Assembly (NCBI RefSeq): GCF_003931565.1
Contig: NZ_RRYI01000002.1
Span: 248,001-312,000 of the forward strand
DNA length: 64,000 nucleotides
Reading direction: 5' to 3'
Source of the DNA: Caulobacter sp. 602-1
GTDB taxonomy: Bacteria > Pseudomonadota > Alphaproteobacteria > Caulobacterales > Caulobacteraceae
Part shown: positions 35,976 through 45,049 of the stretch, piece after piece
How the letters are laid out: each line of letters begins with the position of its first letter
Numbering within the stretch: position 1 is the first letter of the stretch
Position numbers and translations under genes: made by a program
The notes under the pieces: generated by a model
Seen by the model: only the letters and a program-made list of their open reading frames with translations
Database searches by the model: none
Told to the model about the DNA's origin: nothing

Positions 35976-37088
35976 ATGGCCGAACCGACACTTCGCGATT
36001 TCCAATTCCTGATCCAGCTGGTCGACAGCGGCTTCATCCAGGCGACCTTCAAGTTCGTCGACCTGAGGCCGCTTCTGAAGAGCGTTGGGGTGCTGACGCC
36101 GGAGGTCGACGCCGCCCTGGCCTTGGTCGAAGCCAATCCGGCCCTGATCAATCTCGGCATCCAGACTTTCAAGGAGGCTCTGAGCAAATATCCCCTGGAT
36201 ACGCCGCTCAGCGTGGCCTTCGGCTCTGGGACGGGCGGCACCGGCACGGTCGCCAATCCGATCGTGCTGACCGAGGCTCAGATCCAGGACGCCTACAAGG
36301 CCCTGGCCGGCATCTCGGCCAGCTCGTCGAAGGCGCTTTCGGAATATCTGAGCGGCCCGAACGGCGAGAAGGTGGCCAACGCCTTCTACGCCGAGATGAA
36401 GGAGCTGGCGCAGCTGCAAGCCGACGTGATCGCCAACAAGATCACCAAGGCGGTCTTCATCGACAAGCTGGTCGGCTACTCGGTCGACACCTCGGCCCTG
36501 GCGCTGCAGGCGATGAATTTCTTCACCGGCAAAACGCCCAGCCAGACGGCGCTGAACGACCTGATCGACAGCGCCACCAACACCACCGACCTGACCGACT
36601 ACGCCTACGCCATCTACAACACCGGCAACAAATATATCGAGTTCGCGGTCAACCAGGCGATGAGCGGCGCGGGCGCGGCGGCGTTCAAGACCGCCTATGA
36701 CAGCCTGTCGTTCCGCGACGCGGTGGTGAAGGCCTATGACGCCATCATCGGCAACGCCAAGGCCGGGGCGGCGGGGATCAACGTCGCGGCGGCCGTCGAC
36801 TACATCGTCTCGCAGCAGAACTACTTCACCGCCTATGGCCACGACGCCCTGGGGGCCAAGGCCGCCATGGCCGGCTTCGTGATGTACGCCGGCATGAACG
36901 CCGGCGTTGGGTCCTATGCCGAGGCGACCAAGGCCTTCCTGACCGACGCCTATGACGGCAAGGCCAGCTATGGCGGCGCCCTCGTGGCGGCCAAGGCGCC
37001 GGCCGAGGCGAGCATCCCGGCCTCGATCGACACGGTGGCCCTGATCGCCCAGCCGGCCGACCACCACGACGCCGGGGCTTTCGTCTAG
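35976..37088 (+). CDS. Protein resembling the N-terminal anchoring region of S-layer protein RsaA
   Basis: A 370-residue acidic protein without Cys and without a Sec signal peptide. Residues about 165-335 resemble, from memory, the first 250 residues of Caulobacter RsaA. The clearest blocks are MNFFTGKTPSQTALNDLIDS, ATNTTDLTDY, AVVKAYDAIIGNAKAGAAGI and NVAAAVDYI; RsaA has QFFTGVAPSAAGLDFLVDS, TTNTNDL, ATAYDKIIGNAVATAAGV and DVAAAVAFL. In RsaA this region binds surface O-polysaccharide. The RTX repeats and C-terminal type I secretion signal of RsaA are absent. Residues 1-160 are helical and of unknown type. The ATG has GAGGGATC upstream. How, or whether, it leaves the cell is unclear. Confidence 0.65.
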   Translation: MAEPTLRDFQFLIQLVDSGFIQATFKFVDLRPLLKSVGVLTPEVDAALALVEANPALINLGIQTFKEALSKYPLDTPLSVAFGSGTGGTGTVANPIVLTEAQIQDAYKALAGISASSSKALSEYLSGPNGEKVANAFYAEMKELAQLQADVIANKITKAVFIDKLVGYSVDTSALALQAMNFFTGKTPSQTALNDLIDSATNTTDLTDYAYAIYNTGNKYIEFAVNQAMSGAGAAAFKTAYDSLSFRDAVVKAYDAIIGNAKAGAAGINVAAAVDYIVSQQNYFTAYGHDALGAKAAMAGFVMYAGMNAGVGSYAEATKAFLTDAYDGKASYGGALVAAKAPAEASIPASIDTVALIAQPADHHDAGAFV

Positions 37089-37112
37089 GCGACTTCGTCT
37101 AGGGGGCTTGGT

Positions 37113-37526
37113 CTAGTCGGGCATCGTCTCGAAGACCGTCAGGCCTTCCGGCGGGATCACCCAGTCCGGACGGTCGCGGTTGAACAGGACCATGGACGGC
37201 TTGAACAGGTTCGGGTCGTCCAGGCTGCCGGCGTAGATCGTGTGGCTGTCACTCAGCCCATGCTCGCCGCCGAAGACGAGGCCCCCGCAAGTGGGGCACG
37301 AATTGCGGGTGGCCTCGCCCCCTCGGAAGGCCCGGCTGCGGTACTGTCGCGCCGGGCCTTTTATGGTCAGGGCCGACGCCGAAAACCCCATGAACGGGAT
37401 GAAGCCCCCGCCCGACGCCTTGCGGCAGTCGGCGCAGCAGCACAGGCCCATGAAGTCCGGCGCGCGATCGGCCTCCCAGCGCAGAGCGCCGCAAAGGCAG
37501 CCGCCTTTGAAAATGGTCTCGACCAT
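37113..37526 (-). CDS. GFA family protein (CENP-V/glutathione-dependent formaldehyde-activating fold)
   Basis: A 137-residue protein with the zinc-binding cysteine pattern of the family: GGCLCGALRWE (Cys10, Cys12), FMGLCCCADCRKASGGGFIPF (Cys29-Cys34) and NSCPTCGGLVFG (Cys77, Cys80). The end AGSLDDPNLFKPSMVLFNRDRPDW is also typical. The catalytic role of most members is unproven. The ATG at 37526 gives family length, although its Shine-Dalgarno is weak. Confidence 0.87.
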   Translation of the reverse strand: MVETIFKGGCLCGALRWEADRAPDFMGLCCCADCRKASGGGFIPFMGFSASALTIKGPARQYRSRAFRGGEATRNSCPTCGGLVFGGEHGLSDSHTIYAGSLDDPNLFKPSMVLFNRDRPDWVIPPEGLTVFETMPD

Positions 37527-37720
37527 GGCGGGAGAGTGAAGCCGGTCCGTCGCGGCGGCAAGCCCGTATGGAACCCCCGGAATGCGCTTCATCCTCGTGG
37601 CGGGGCCGGGTCTGGCGCATGTCGGGCTCCAGCCCGAGGCCCGCGGCGACCCGACGACCTTCACATCGCTGACATGGGGCGGGCCTAAAGCGGCGGCGCG
37701 ACGGCCGACGGGACTCTCCC

Positions 37721-38305
37721 ATGTCATACTTGCGCGACCAGGACCGCTGGTTCATCGAGGAGGTCTTGCCGCACGAGCCAGCCTATTTGGCGCATGCGCG
37801 ACGGCTCTGTGGGGACGCCGATGATGCGGCCGACCTTGTTCAAGACGCCTACGCCAAGCTGTTTGGACTGGAGACTTGGCGCGATCTGGCCAGTCCCAAG
37901 GCCTATACGCTCGCCATGATCCGCAACCTCGCCATCCAGAAGATGCGGCGAGCACGGGTGGTCAGCATACGTCAGATCGCTGGTCTCGACGCCGCGGATC
38001 TGGCCGACGAGACGCCGAACGCCCAGAGCCAGACCATCGCGCGCGAGCAGCTGCGCCGCCTGCTGAAGGCCGTGGAACGGCTGCCCGATCGCTGTCGCCA
38101 AGTCGTCGTCATGCGTCGCTTCGAGGAGCTGTCGCCGCAAGAGATCGCCCGCCGGCTGGGTCTGAGCCTCTCGACCCTTGAGAAACGTCTGGCGCGGGGC
38201 ATGTTTCTGCTGTCTCAGGCGATGGACGCGGACGCGCGCTCCACGGTGGGAGCGCCCGCGGCGGCCTCGAAAAGCGGGCCTCGTCGGCGCACCAACGGCG
38301 AATAG
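37721..38305 (+). CDS. ECF RNA polymerase sigma factor (FecI-like), cassette 1
   Basis: A 194-residue ECF sigma factor. Region 2: EPAYLAHARRLCGDADDAADLVQDAYAKLF and SPKAYTLAMIRNLAIQKMRRAR. Region 4: LPDRCRQVVVMRRFEELSPQEIARRLGLSLSTLEKRLARGMFLL. A basic, disordered tail follows. Together with the FecR-like gene and STN-domain TonB receptor directly downstream it forms a trans-envelope (surface) signalling unit that would be activated when the receptor binds its ligand. Confidence 0.9.
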   Translation: MSYLRDQDRWFIEEVLPHEPAYLAHARRLCGDADDAADLVQDAYAKLFGLETWRDLASPKAYTLAMIRNLAIQKMRRARVVSIRQIAGLDAADLADETPNAQSQTIAREQLRRLLKAVERLPDRCRQVVVMRRFEELSPQEIARRLGLSLSTLEKRLARGMFLLSQAMDADARSTVGAPAAASKSGPRRRTNGE

Positions 38306-38335
38306 GCGGGATCAGACACGCAAAGTGGAGGTGCG

Positions 38336-38369
38336 TCGCGGTTCGAGCGTCTCTAGGGTGAAACCGCGA
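38336..38369 (+). repeat. Inverted repeat between the sigma and FecR genes
   Basis: TCGCGGTT (38336-38343) and AACCGCGA (38362-38369), exact 8-bp arms with an 18-nt spacer, end 13 nt before the TTG start of fecR. It may limit translation of the anti-sigma factor. Confidence 0.35.
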
Positions 38370-38382
38370 TCGAGACCCTCCC

Positions 38383-39324
38383 TTGCCTGATTCCTCCGCG
38401 CCTTCACCGTTGGACGATGCTCCGGACGATATCGCCGCCCAGGCCGCGTCCTGGCTGACGCGCCTGGACATGGGTGTGGCGGACCAGGAGGCGTTCGAGC
38501 GATGGCGCGACGCTGATCCGCGTCATGCCGTGGCGTTCGCCAAGGCCGCGGCGCTCTGGTCGGATCTAGCGCGCGTTGGGCGCGCCCTGGATCAGCCTGC
38601 GTCGGTCCCCGCGCCCGGGCCCCGGCTGTCGCGCCGGAGGCTGCTTGAGGCGGCGGGGATTGGCGCCGTGACGGTGCTGGGCGGCGGCGCCGCCACGCGA
38701 GCCTTCGCCCGCCAGAGACTGGTCAGCGCCGTCGGCCAGCGGTTGAACCGCCACTTGGCGGACGGCGCGATCATGACCCTGAACACCGACACCGAGGTGC
38801 GCTGGCGTGAACACCGCGATCGCGTCGAGGTATGGCTGCAGCGGGGTGAGGTCGGCCTGACGCCCGCCGATCGGCCCTTCGTACTGCGCGCGAGCGCTGA
38901 GACCGTGCGCCTACAGCCGAGAGGCCGATACAACGCCCGCATGCGCGGCCCGGTGATCGACGTCACGGTGCTGAGCGGGCGGGCGATGACATCTTCGGTC
39001 TCCGCCATGTCGGCCTACAACCTGACCCTTACGGCAAGCGGCGCCCTGACCCGCCCGACGGCCGCGCCCGAACTGCTATCCATCGAGGCTTGGCCGCGCG
39101 GGGAGGTCGTGTTCGAGGACGAGCCTCTGTCGGTCGCCGTCGAGGAGTACAACCGCTACCTCAGCCGCAAGCTGATGATCGTCGACCCGCAGCTGGCCGC
39201 CGTACGGGTGGGAGGGCGCTTCACGTCGTCGGACCCGGCCGATTTCCTGCAGGCCCTGTCGGCGAGCCTCGGCGTGACCGCGCGCCGGGTCGGCGACGAT
39301 GTGATCCTGACCCGCGCGAAATAA
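38383..39324 (+). CDS. FecR-type anti-sigma factor, cassette 1
   Basis: A 313-residue FecR family protein. The cytosolic N-terminal anti-sigma part (DDIAAQAASWLTRLDMGVADQEAFERW) includes the DUF4880-like Trp motif. One membrane span (about 90-108) is preceded by RRR (LSRRRLLEAAGIGAVTVLGGG), compatible with Tat-dependent insertion. The periplasmic FecR domain (ADGAIMTLNTDTEVRW) and a C-terminal STN-like domain (PLSVAVEEYNRYLSRKLMI) follow. A TTG start is used because no ATG or GTG in frame gives the N-terminal domain. Confidence 0.87.
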   Translation: MPDSSAPSPLDDAPDDIAAQAASWLTRLDMGVADQEAFERWRDADPRHAVAFAKAAALWSDLARVGRALDQPASVPAPGPRLSRRRLLEAAGIGAVTVLGGGAATRAFARQRLVSAVGQRLNRHLADGAIMTLNTDTEVRWREHRDRVEVWLQRGEVGLTPADRPFVLRASAETVRLQPRGRYNARMRGPVIDVTVLSGRAMTSSVSAMSAYNLTLTASGALTRPTAAPELLSIEAWPRGEVVFEDEPLSVAVEEYNRYLSRKLMIVDPQLAAVRVGGRFTSSDPADFLQALSASLGVTARRVGDDVILTRAK

Positions 39325-39407
39325 ATCCCTCCGAACTTGGCGGTGGCGGCGCGCCTGAGCGTCTCCCCATCGACCGCGCCACGGCGCGAGGCTTTCGGGG
39401 ATATTCG

Positions 39408-42188
39408 ATGACTTCCAAGGACATCAGCTACGCGGCCCTGTTGGCCGCGACGGCGGCATTCGCCATCCACGCGCCCGCCTTCGCCCAGACTCCGGCCGTG
39501 GCCTTTGACATCCCGGCGGGCGACCTGACCGCGTCACTGAACGCCTTCGCGCGTCAGGCCGGCGTGCAGATCTTCTTTCCATCGGCCGAGCTGTCGGGCC
39601 GCAAGGCTCCGGCGATCAAGGGCGTCCTGCCCGCTCACGCCGCGCTGTCGCGCCTGCTGAGCGCCGGCGACCTGGAGATCGCCGCCGACGACGGCCGCAC
39701 GATCTCGCTGCGCCCGGCGCGGCGGGAGACCGCCATCGCCCTGGACGAAATCCTGGTCACCGCCCAGAAGCGCGAACAGAAGACCATCGACGTTCCCTTC
39801 GCCCTGACCGCGTACAGCGGCAAGGCTCTGGAGCGGCTGGGGGTGACGAACTTCCGCGAGCTGGCGACCCACGTGCCGGGGCTGATGGTCGAGGACCAGT
39901 CGCCCAACAATCCCATCTTTGTGATGCGCGGCATCACCTCCTCGGGCGGCGACTCGTTCACCGAACCCCGCGTGTCGGTGTTCCAAGACGGCGTGTCGAT
40001 CTCCAAGTCGCGCGGCTCCTATATCGAGCTCTACGACAACGCCCGCGTGGAAGTGGCCAAGGGACCGCAGTCGACACTGTTCGGCCGGGGCGCCCTGATC
40101 GGCGCCCTGAACGTGATCCAGAACAAGGCCGGCCCGGACCTGGACTGGTCGCTGGCGGCCGAAGGCGGCGACCTGGGTTACTACCAGATCGACGGCATGC
40201 TGAACCTGCCGCTGTCCGATACCGTGTCGCTGCGCGTGGCCGGTCGTCGCAAAAGCCGCGACGGTTACCAGAAGAACCTTGATCCCAACGCCGACGGCGA
40301 CCTGAACGCCATCGACACCAACGCCTACCGGATCGCGCTCAGCTTCAAGCCCAACGATCGCTTCAGCGCCGATCTGATCTACAACCACCAGGACGACGAG
40401 ACGAACGGCACGGGCTTCAAGTCCATGTACGTCAGTCCCACCGACCCGGCGACGGGCAAGGTGCTGGCGGGGACGCGGGTGAACGATCCTGTCTGGCTCT
40501 CGAAGCCCACCGACTTCGCGCCGCGCCATCACCTGGGCGTCGACCAGCGCCAGAACGGCGTCATGGCGCTGGCGAAGTACAAGGTCACGAACGCTCTGAC
40601 CCTGAACGCCACGACCAGCTACCGCGACATCGATGCGGCCGAGGTCTATGACGCAGACGGCACGTCGCTGCCGCTGTTCACCAACATGGAGGATGTCGGG
40701 GGGGCGCAGTTCAGCCAGGAGCTGCGCCTGAACTACGACAACGGCGGCCGCGTGTCCTGGTTCGCCGGCGCCAACTACTACCGCGAGCGCTCCAAAGCCC
40801 GTGTCGACGTCCGCTTCGACGAGCGGATGCTACTGGCCCAGGCGAGCGGCATGCTGAACGGCGGACCGTTCACCGGCCTGCCCAAGACCACGCCGGCGCC
40901 GGCCGCGCTGTTCGACAACACCGCCTTCACCGGCGCGCTGCTGCAGGGGCTGGTCGCCCAGTCCAGCAAGGGCAATCTGGTGCTGACCAGCGCCGAAGCG
41001 TCCGCCTTGGCCGCGCGTCTGGACCCGCACCACGTCGAGACCTCGCGCAATGAGTCCGACCTCGATTCCTACGACCTGTTCGGCGACATGACCTTCCACG
41101 TCACCGACCGCTTCGAGCTGTCGGGCGGCCTGCGCTACAGCCGCGACGAGAAGACCACGATCTGGGGAAGCTCGGTCCAGGGCCGCAGCATCCTGGGCGG
41201 CGCCATTGGCGCGGCCGGAATCGCCGCCGCCGGAACGCCGACCGCCGTCGCCACGGCCCGCGCCCTGATCCAGGGCATGACCGCCTACGGCGCTACGCTC
41301 AACGGCCCGCTTCCACTGTTCGGGGTCTCGGCCCAGCCCACGGCCCACAATGGCGACCTCACCGGCCGCGATCTGAACGATCACGGCGTCACCTGGCGTC
41401 TGACCGGTCGCTACGCTCTCAGCCCGATCGCCAATGTCTATGCGAGCTATTCGCGTGGCCGCCGGCCCGCCGTGCTTTCGGCCGGCGCGCCGGGGGCTCC
41501 GGACGGGACGCCGACCTTCGCCGTCGCTCCCGCCGAGACGGCTCAGGCCTATGAGGCGGGGATCAAGGCCGACCTTCTTGACCAACGCCTGCGCGTCGAC
41601 GCCTCGCTCTACTCCTATGACTACGACAACTTCCAGACCCGCGAGCAGCGCGGATCGACCTTCGTGACCACCAACGCCGGCACGGCGCGAGCCTATGGCT
41701 TCGAAGGGCAGGCCGATTTCGCCGCGACGCCGGACTTCGATCTCTTCGCCACCTACGCCTACAACCACGCCCGCTTCACGCGCGGCGCCTATGAGGGCAA
41801 CCACTTCGCCCGCTCGCCCGACCACATGGTGTCGCTGGGCGCTTCGATGCGCTGGACGGGGCTGGGCGGTAAGTTCGACCTTCGCCCGACCTATGCCTGG
41901 CGCTCGAAGATCTTCTTCGCCGACGACAACGATCGGCCCGAGCTGCAAGCGGGCCTGCTCGTGCCCGACGCCGGCCAGGACGAGTTCCAGAACGGCTTCG
42001 GCCTGCTGAACGTACGGATCAGCTACGCGCCGGACCGGGGCAACTGGGAGGTGGAGGCCTTCGGCAGCAACCTGACCGACGAGATCTATCGCAAGGGCGC
42101 GGGCAGCGCCGGCAAGTCGATCGGCCTGCCGACCAACGTGCTGGGCGAACCGCGCGTCTACGGCCTGCGCCTGACCATCCATCGCTGA
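39408..42188 (+). CDS. TonB-dependent receptor with STN signalling domain, cassette 1
   Basis: A 926-residue outer-membrane transporter. Signal peptide (about 1-26, ending APAFAQ), STN signalling domain (about 30-105, VAFDIPAGDLTASLNAFARQ and GVQIFFPSAELSG), TonB box-like DEILVTAQKRE, plug (about 120-240, with FVMRGI) and a 22-strand barrel. The STN domain contacts a FecR protein, consistent with the two preceding genes. Its ligand is unknown; the following gene encodes a secreted glycerophosphodiester phosphodiesterase, suggesting a phosphate-containing organic compound. It ends 14 bp before that gene. Confidence 0.93.
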   Translation: MTSKDISYAALLAATAAFAIHAPAFAQTPAVAFDIPAGDLTASLNAFARQAGVQIFFPSAELSGRKAPAIKGVLPAHAALSRLLSAGDLEIAADDGRTISLRPARRETAIALDEILVTAQKREQKTIDVPFALTAYSGKALERLGVTNFRELATHVPGLMVEDQSPNNPIFVMRGITSSGGDSFTEPRVSVFQDGVSISKSRGSYIELYDNARVEVAKGPQSTLFGRGALIGALNVIQNKAGPDLDWSLAAEGGDLGYYQIDGMLNLPLSDTVSLRVAGRRKSRDGYQKNLDPNADGDLNAIDTNAYRIALSFKPNDRFSADLIYNHQDDETNGTGFKSMYVSPTDPATGKVLAGTRVNDPVWLSKPTDFAPRHHLGVDQRQNGVMALAKYKVTNALTLNATTSYRDIDAAEVYDADGTSLPLFTNMEDVGGAQFSQELRLNYDNGGRVSWFAGANYYRERSKARVDVRFDERMLLAQASGMLNGGPFTGLPKTTPAPAALFDNTAFTGALLQGLVAQSSKGNLVLTSAEASALAARLDPHHVETSRNESDLDSYDLFGDMTFHVTDRFELSGGLRYSRDEKTTIWGSSVQGRSILGGAIGAAGIAAAGTPTAVATARALIQGMTAYGATLNGPLPLFGVSAQPTAHNGDLTGRDLNDHGVTWRLTGRYALSPIANVYASYSRGRRPAVLSAGAPGAPDGTPTFAVAPAETAQAYEAGIKADLLDQRLRVDASLYSYDYDNFQTREQRGSTFVTTNAGTARAYGFEGQADFAATPDFDLFATYAYNHARFTRGAYEGNHFARSPDHMVSLGASMRWTGLGGKFDLRPTYAWRSKIFFADDNDRPELQAGLLVPDAGQDEFQNGFGLLNVRISYAPDRGNWEVEAFGSNLTDEIYRKGAGSAGKSIGLPTNVLGEPRVYGLRLTIHR

Positions 42189-42202
42189 CGGGGGGAAAGA
42201 CC

Positions 42203-43339
42203 ATGCGACGTCTTCTGCTGTCGGCCGCGTTCCTGCTGGCCTTGACCGACCCCGCCAGGGCCGCGACGCCGGCCGCATCGCCTATCGTCATTGGTCATCG
42301 GGGCGCCAGCGCCTACCGGCCCGAGCACACGGCGATGTCCTACAAGCTGGCCATTCAGATGGGGGCTGACTTCATCGAGCCGGACCTCGTCATGACCCGG
42401 GACGGCGTCCTGGTGGCCCGGCACGAGAACGAGATCGGCCGCACCACCGACGTGGCCCGCCACCCCGAATTCGCCAACCGCAAGGTCACGCGGACCATCG
42501 ACGGCGAGACCTTCACCGGCTGGTTCGTCGAGGACTTCACCTTGGCCGAGCTGAAGACCTTGAGGTCGCGCGAGCGCCGGCCCGACGCCCGGCCCGAAAG
42601 CGCCCGGTACGACGGCCAGGAGTCCGTGTTCACGCTGCAGGAGATCATCGACATCGCCAAGGCGGGCGCCGCCGCGCGCGGCCGGCCGGTGGGCCTCTAT
42701 GTCGAGCTGAAGAACCCGGACTACTTCCGGAGCGTCGGCCTGCCGATGGAGAAGGCGTTGATCGACGTGCTGGCGGCCAACGGCCTCAACACCGCCGACG
42801 CGCCGGTGATTATCCAGTCGTTCTTCCCGTCGGCCTTGATCGCCCTACGGAGCATGACGCCGATCAAGCTGATGTTCCTGGTCAACAGCCAGTCGCCGCC
42901 GGCCGCGATCCTGGCCGCCAACCACATCGCCCGATGGTCGGACGTCTGGTCGCCCGACGGCCTGAGGAAGATCGCGAGCTTCGCCGACATCGTCGGGCCC
43001 GAGACCCAGATCATCCTGCCGCGCGACGTCGAGGGGCGCAGCTTGCCCGCCAGCGATTTCGTGGCCGACGCCCATGCCGCGGGCCTGAAGGTTCACGTCT
43101 GGAGCGTCAATCCGGAAAACCTGGACCTGCCCGTCGAACTACGCTGCGGCGATCCCTCGTCACCGGGATTCGGTCATCGGCTTGGCGACGTCGAGACCGA
43201 AGCGCGTCGGCTCTTCGCGCGAGGGATCGACGGCGCCTTCAGCGACGCTCCCGATATGCTGGTCAAGGTGCGGGCCGAAGGGCCGGAGGCCTGGAGCAGA
43301 AAGGCTGAGGCGGGCCGCTCGTGCGCTTCCAGACAGTAG
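42203..43339 (+). CDS. Glycerophosphodiester phosphodiesterase, secreted (GlpQ-like)
   Basis: A 378-residue GDPD-family enzyme with a signal peptide (MRRLLLSAAFLLALTDPARA). The catalytic/metal residues are visible as IGHRGASAYRPEHT (His32, Arg33, Glu41) and FIEPDLVMTRDGVLVARHE. It hydrolyses glycerophosphodiesters to glycerol-3-phosphate and an alcohol in the periplasm or outside. It lies 14 bp after the receptor gene, so it is the last gene of the sigma-fecR-receptor-phosphodiesterase unit. It faces the PhoD-type gene of the opposite cassette. Confidence 0.9.
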   Translation: MRRLLLSAAFLLALTDPARAATPAASPIVIGHRGASAYRPEHTAMSYKLAIQMGADFIEPDLVMTRDGVLVARHENEIGRTTDVARHPEFANRKVTRTIDGETFTGWFVEDFTLAELKTLRSRERRPDARPESARYDGQESVFTLQEIIDIAKAGAAARGRPVGLYVELKNPDYFRSVGLPMEKALIDVLAANGLNTADAPVIIQSFFPSALIALRSMTPIKLMFLVNSQSPPAAILAANHIARWSDVWSPDGLRKIASFADIVGPETQIILPRDVEGRSLPASDFVADAHAAGLKVHVWSVNPENLDLPVELRCGDPSSPGFGHRLGDVETEARRLFARGIDGAFSDAPDMLVKVRAEGPEAWSRKAEAGRSCASRQ

Positions 43340-43478
43340 AAGGTTCGCCTCCTGGAACGAGTCGACTCGAGGGGCGGGCTTCGGCGGACTTCCGCTTCGG
43401 AGCGATCTTGCTCGCGGCGCGGCGGCCGGGATGTCCAGTCCCTGGCGACACAGCGGCGGCGAATGCGCGCCCAGGTCT

Positions 43479-45047
43479 TCACCGCGAGACATGCAGCCCC
43501 GGGCGACCTGGTTCGACCACGAACCGCGCCAAGGTGGAGACCCGCCCGCCCGGCGCGCTGACCTTGTCGATCACGCGCAGGTCGGTCGTCCAAGCATCAG
43601 GTCGGATGTCGAACACCTGGTAGCCGCGACGGCCGTTGCTGAGGCGACATTGCGGATTGTCGGCCGCGACGCCCTCCCAACCGGGCGGCATATCGTAGCC
43701 GTCGCCCCCCGAACTGATGGACGTCGAGACGAATTCCGTGGCGACCGGCGGCGAGTCCAACGCGCCCTCGCGGCTGGGAACCACGCCGGCATGATGTTTG
43801 TGCACGTCGCCGGTGGAGATCACGACATTGGTAAGGCCGCGATCCTGGATCGCGCGGATCAGACGTTGGCGAGCGTCCGGGCGGCCGCTCCACGAGTCTT
43901 CGTTGGCGCGGCCCGAGGGGCGGGAGGCAGGGTAGAGGAACGGCATGACCATGACCTGTTGCGCCAGCAGGTTCCAACGGGTCGGCTGGGCTAGGCCCCG
44001 GGCGAGCCAGGCTTCCTGGGCGGCGCCCAGCATCGAGCCTGGGGTCCCGATCGGCTCGCACGGCGCGGTGGGCTTGCCGCCGCCGCAGACCAGGCCTGAG
44101 CGGTGCTGGCGGGTGTCCAGCACATGGATGCGCAATAGATCGCCGTACTGGATCCGGCGATGAGCCACGATCGCGCCCCGGTCCGGGAACTGCGCCCGTC
44201 GCACTGGCATGTTCTCGTACCAGGCCTGCAGCGCGGCGGCGCGGCGCAGGGCGAAGATCTCGGGCGGCGCGCCATCCTGATCGGCGCGACCGGCCCAGTT
44301 GTTGTCGACCTCATGGTCGTCAAAGGTCGGGATGAACGCCGCGACCGCATGGGCCGCTTGCAGGTCGGGATCGGTCTTGTATTGGGCGTAGCGTCGCCGA
44401 TAGTCGTCGAGGCTGTAGATCTCGTCGCCCGCGTGCTGGCGAAAACAGGTCTTGTCGCCGTTGATCGGCAAGCAGGCGACGCCGGATCGGCCTTCGTAGA
44501 TGTAGTCGCCGTAGTGGAACACGGCGTCCAGCTCCCCCTCGGCCGCCAGATGAGCATAGGCGGTGTAGAGGCCCTGCTCGTAGTGCTGGCAACCGGCCAC
44601 GCCGAGCCGCACCTGGCCCGGTGCGGCGCCCGGCGCGGGCGTCGTGCGGGCGCGGCCGATCCGGCTGGACGCCTGGCCGGCGTGGAAACGGTACCAGTAT
44701 CGCGCCGCCGGCCGCAGACCAGCCAACTCGACATGCACCGCGTGACCCAGTTCCGGGCGGGCGACGGCCTCGCCGGACAGGACGACCCGGCCGAAGCCCT
44801 CGTCCTCGGCCACCTCCCAGCGCACCGGAATGGCCCGCATCGGCAGGCCGCCCCCGTACTCCAGCGGCCGCGTCGCCAGGCGCGTCCAGATCACGAAGCC
44901 GTCCGGCGCGGGATCGCCAGCCGCGACGCCCAGGGTGAAGGGATCTTCTTTCGGCGGCTGGGCCAAGGCCGCCAGCGGGGAAAGCCCGCCCGCCACGGTC
45001 AGGCCCGCGACGGCGCGCAGAAGCTCGCGCTTGTCGAAGATGGTCAT
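43479..45047 (-). CDS. PhoD-type alkaline phosphatase/phosphodiesterase, cassette 2
   Basis: A 522-residue PhoD family protein. The N terminus (MTIFDKRELLRAVAGLTVAGG...LAALAQ/P) looks like an export signal. The PhoD_N domain follows (FTLGVAAGDPAPDGFVIWTRLA). The metallophosphatase core has VAGCQHYEQGLYTAYAHLA, FHYGDYIYEG, PTFDDHEVDNNW and STGDVHKHHAG, holding the Fe/Ca-coordinating Asp, Cys-adjacent and His residues. Such enzymes release phosphate from mono- and diesters. It starts 2 bp after the receptor stop codon and is therefore the last gene of the minus-strand cassette. Confidence 0.92.
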   Translation of the reverse strand: MTIFDKRELLRAVAGLTVAGGLSPLAALAQPPKEDPFTLGVAAGDPAPDGFVIWTRLATRPLEYGGGLPMRAIPVRWEVAEDEGFGRVVLSGEAVARPELGHAVHVELAGLRPAARYWYRFHAGQASSRIGRARTTPAPGAAPGQVRLGVAGCQHYEQGLYTAYAHLAAEGELDAVFHYGDYIYEGRSGVACLPINGDKTCFRQHAGDEIYSLDDYRRRYAQYKTDPDLQAAHAVAAFIPTFDDHEVDNNWAGRADQDGAPPEIFALRRAAALQAWYENMPVRRAQFPDRGAIVAHRRIQYGDLLRIHVLDTRQHRSGLVCGGGKPTAPCEPIGTPGSMLGAAQEAWLARGLAQPTRWNLLAQQVMVMPFLYPASRPSGRANEDSWSGRPDARQRLIRAIQDRGLTNVVISTGDVHKHHAGVVPSREGALDSPPVATEFVSTSISSGGDGYDMPPGWEGVAADNPQCRLSNGRRGYQVFDIRPDAWTTDLRVIDKVSAPGGRVSTLARFVVEPGRPGLHVSR

Positions 45048-45049
45048 GA

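Noticed and set aside
43358..43369. Perfect 12-bp palindrome CGAGTCGACTCG after the GlpQ-like gene
   Set aside because: It has no loop or U tract and is not positioned at a promoter; such restriction-site-like palindromes are expected by chance in this base composition.
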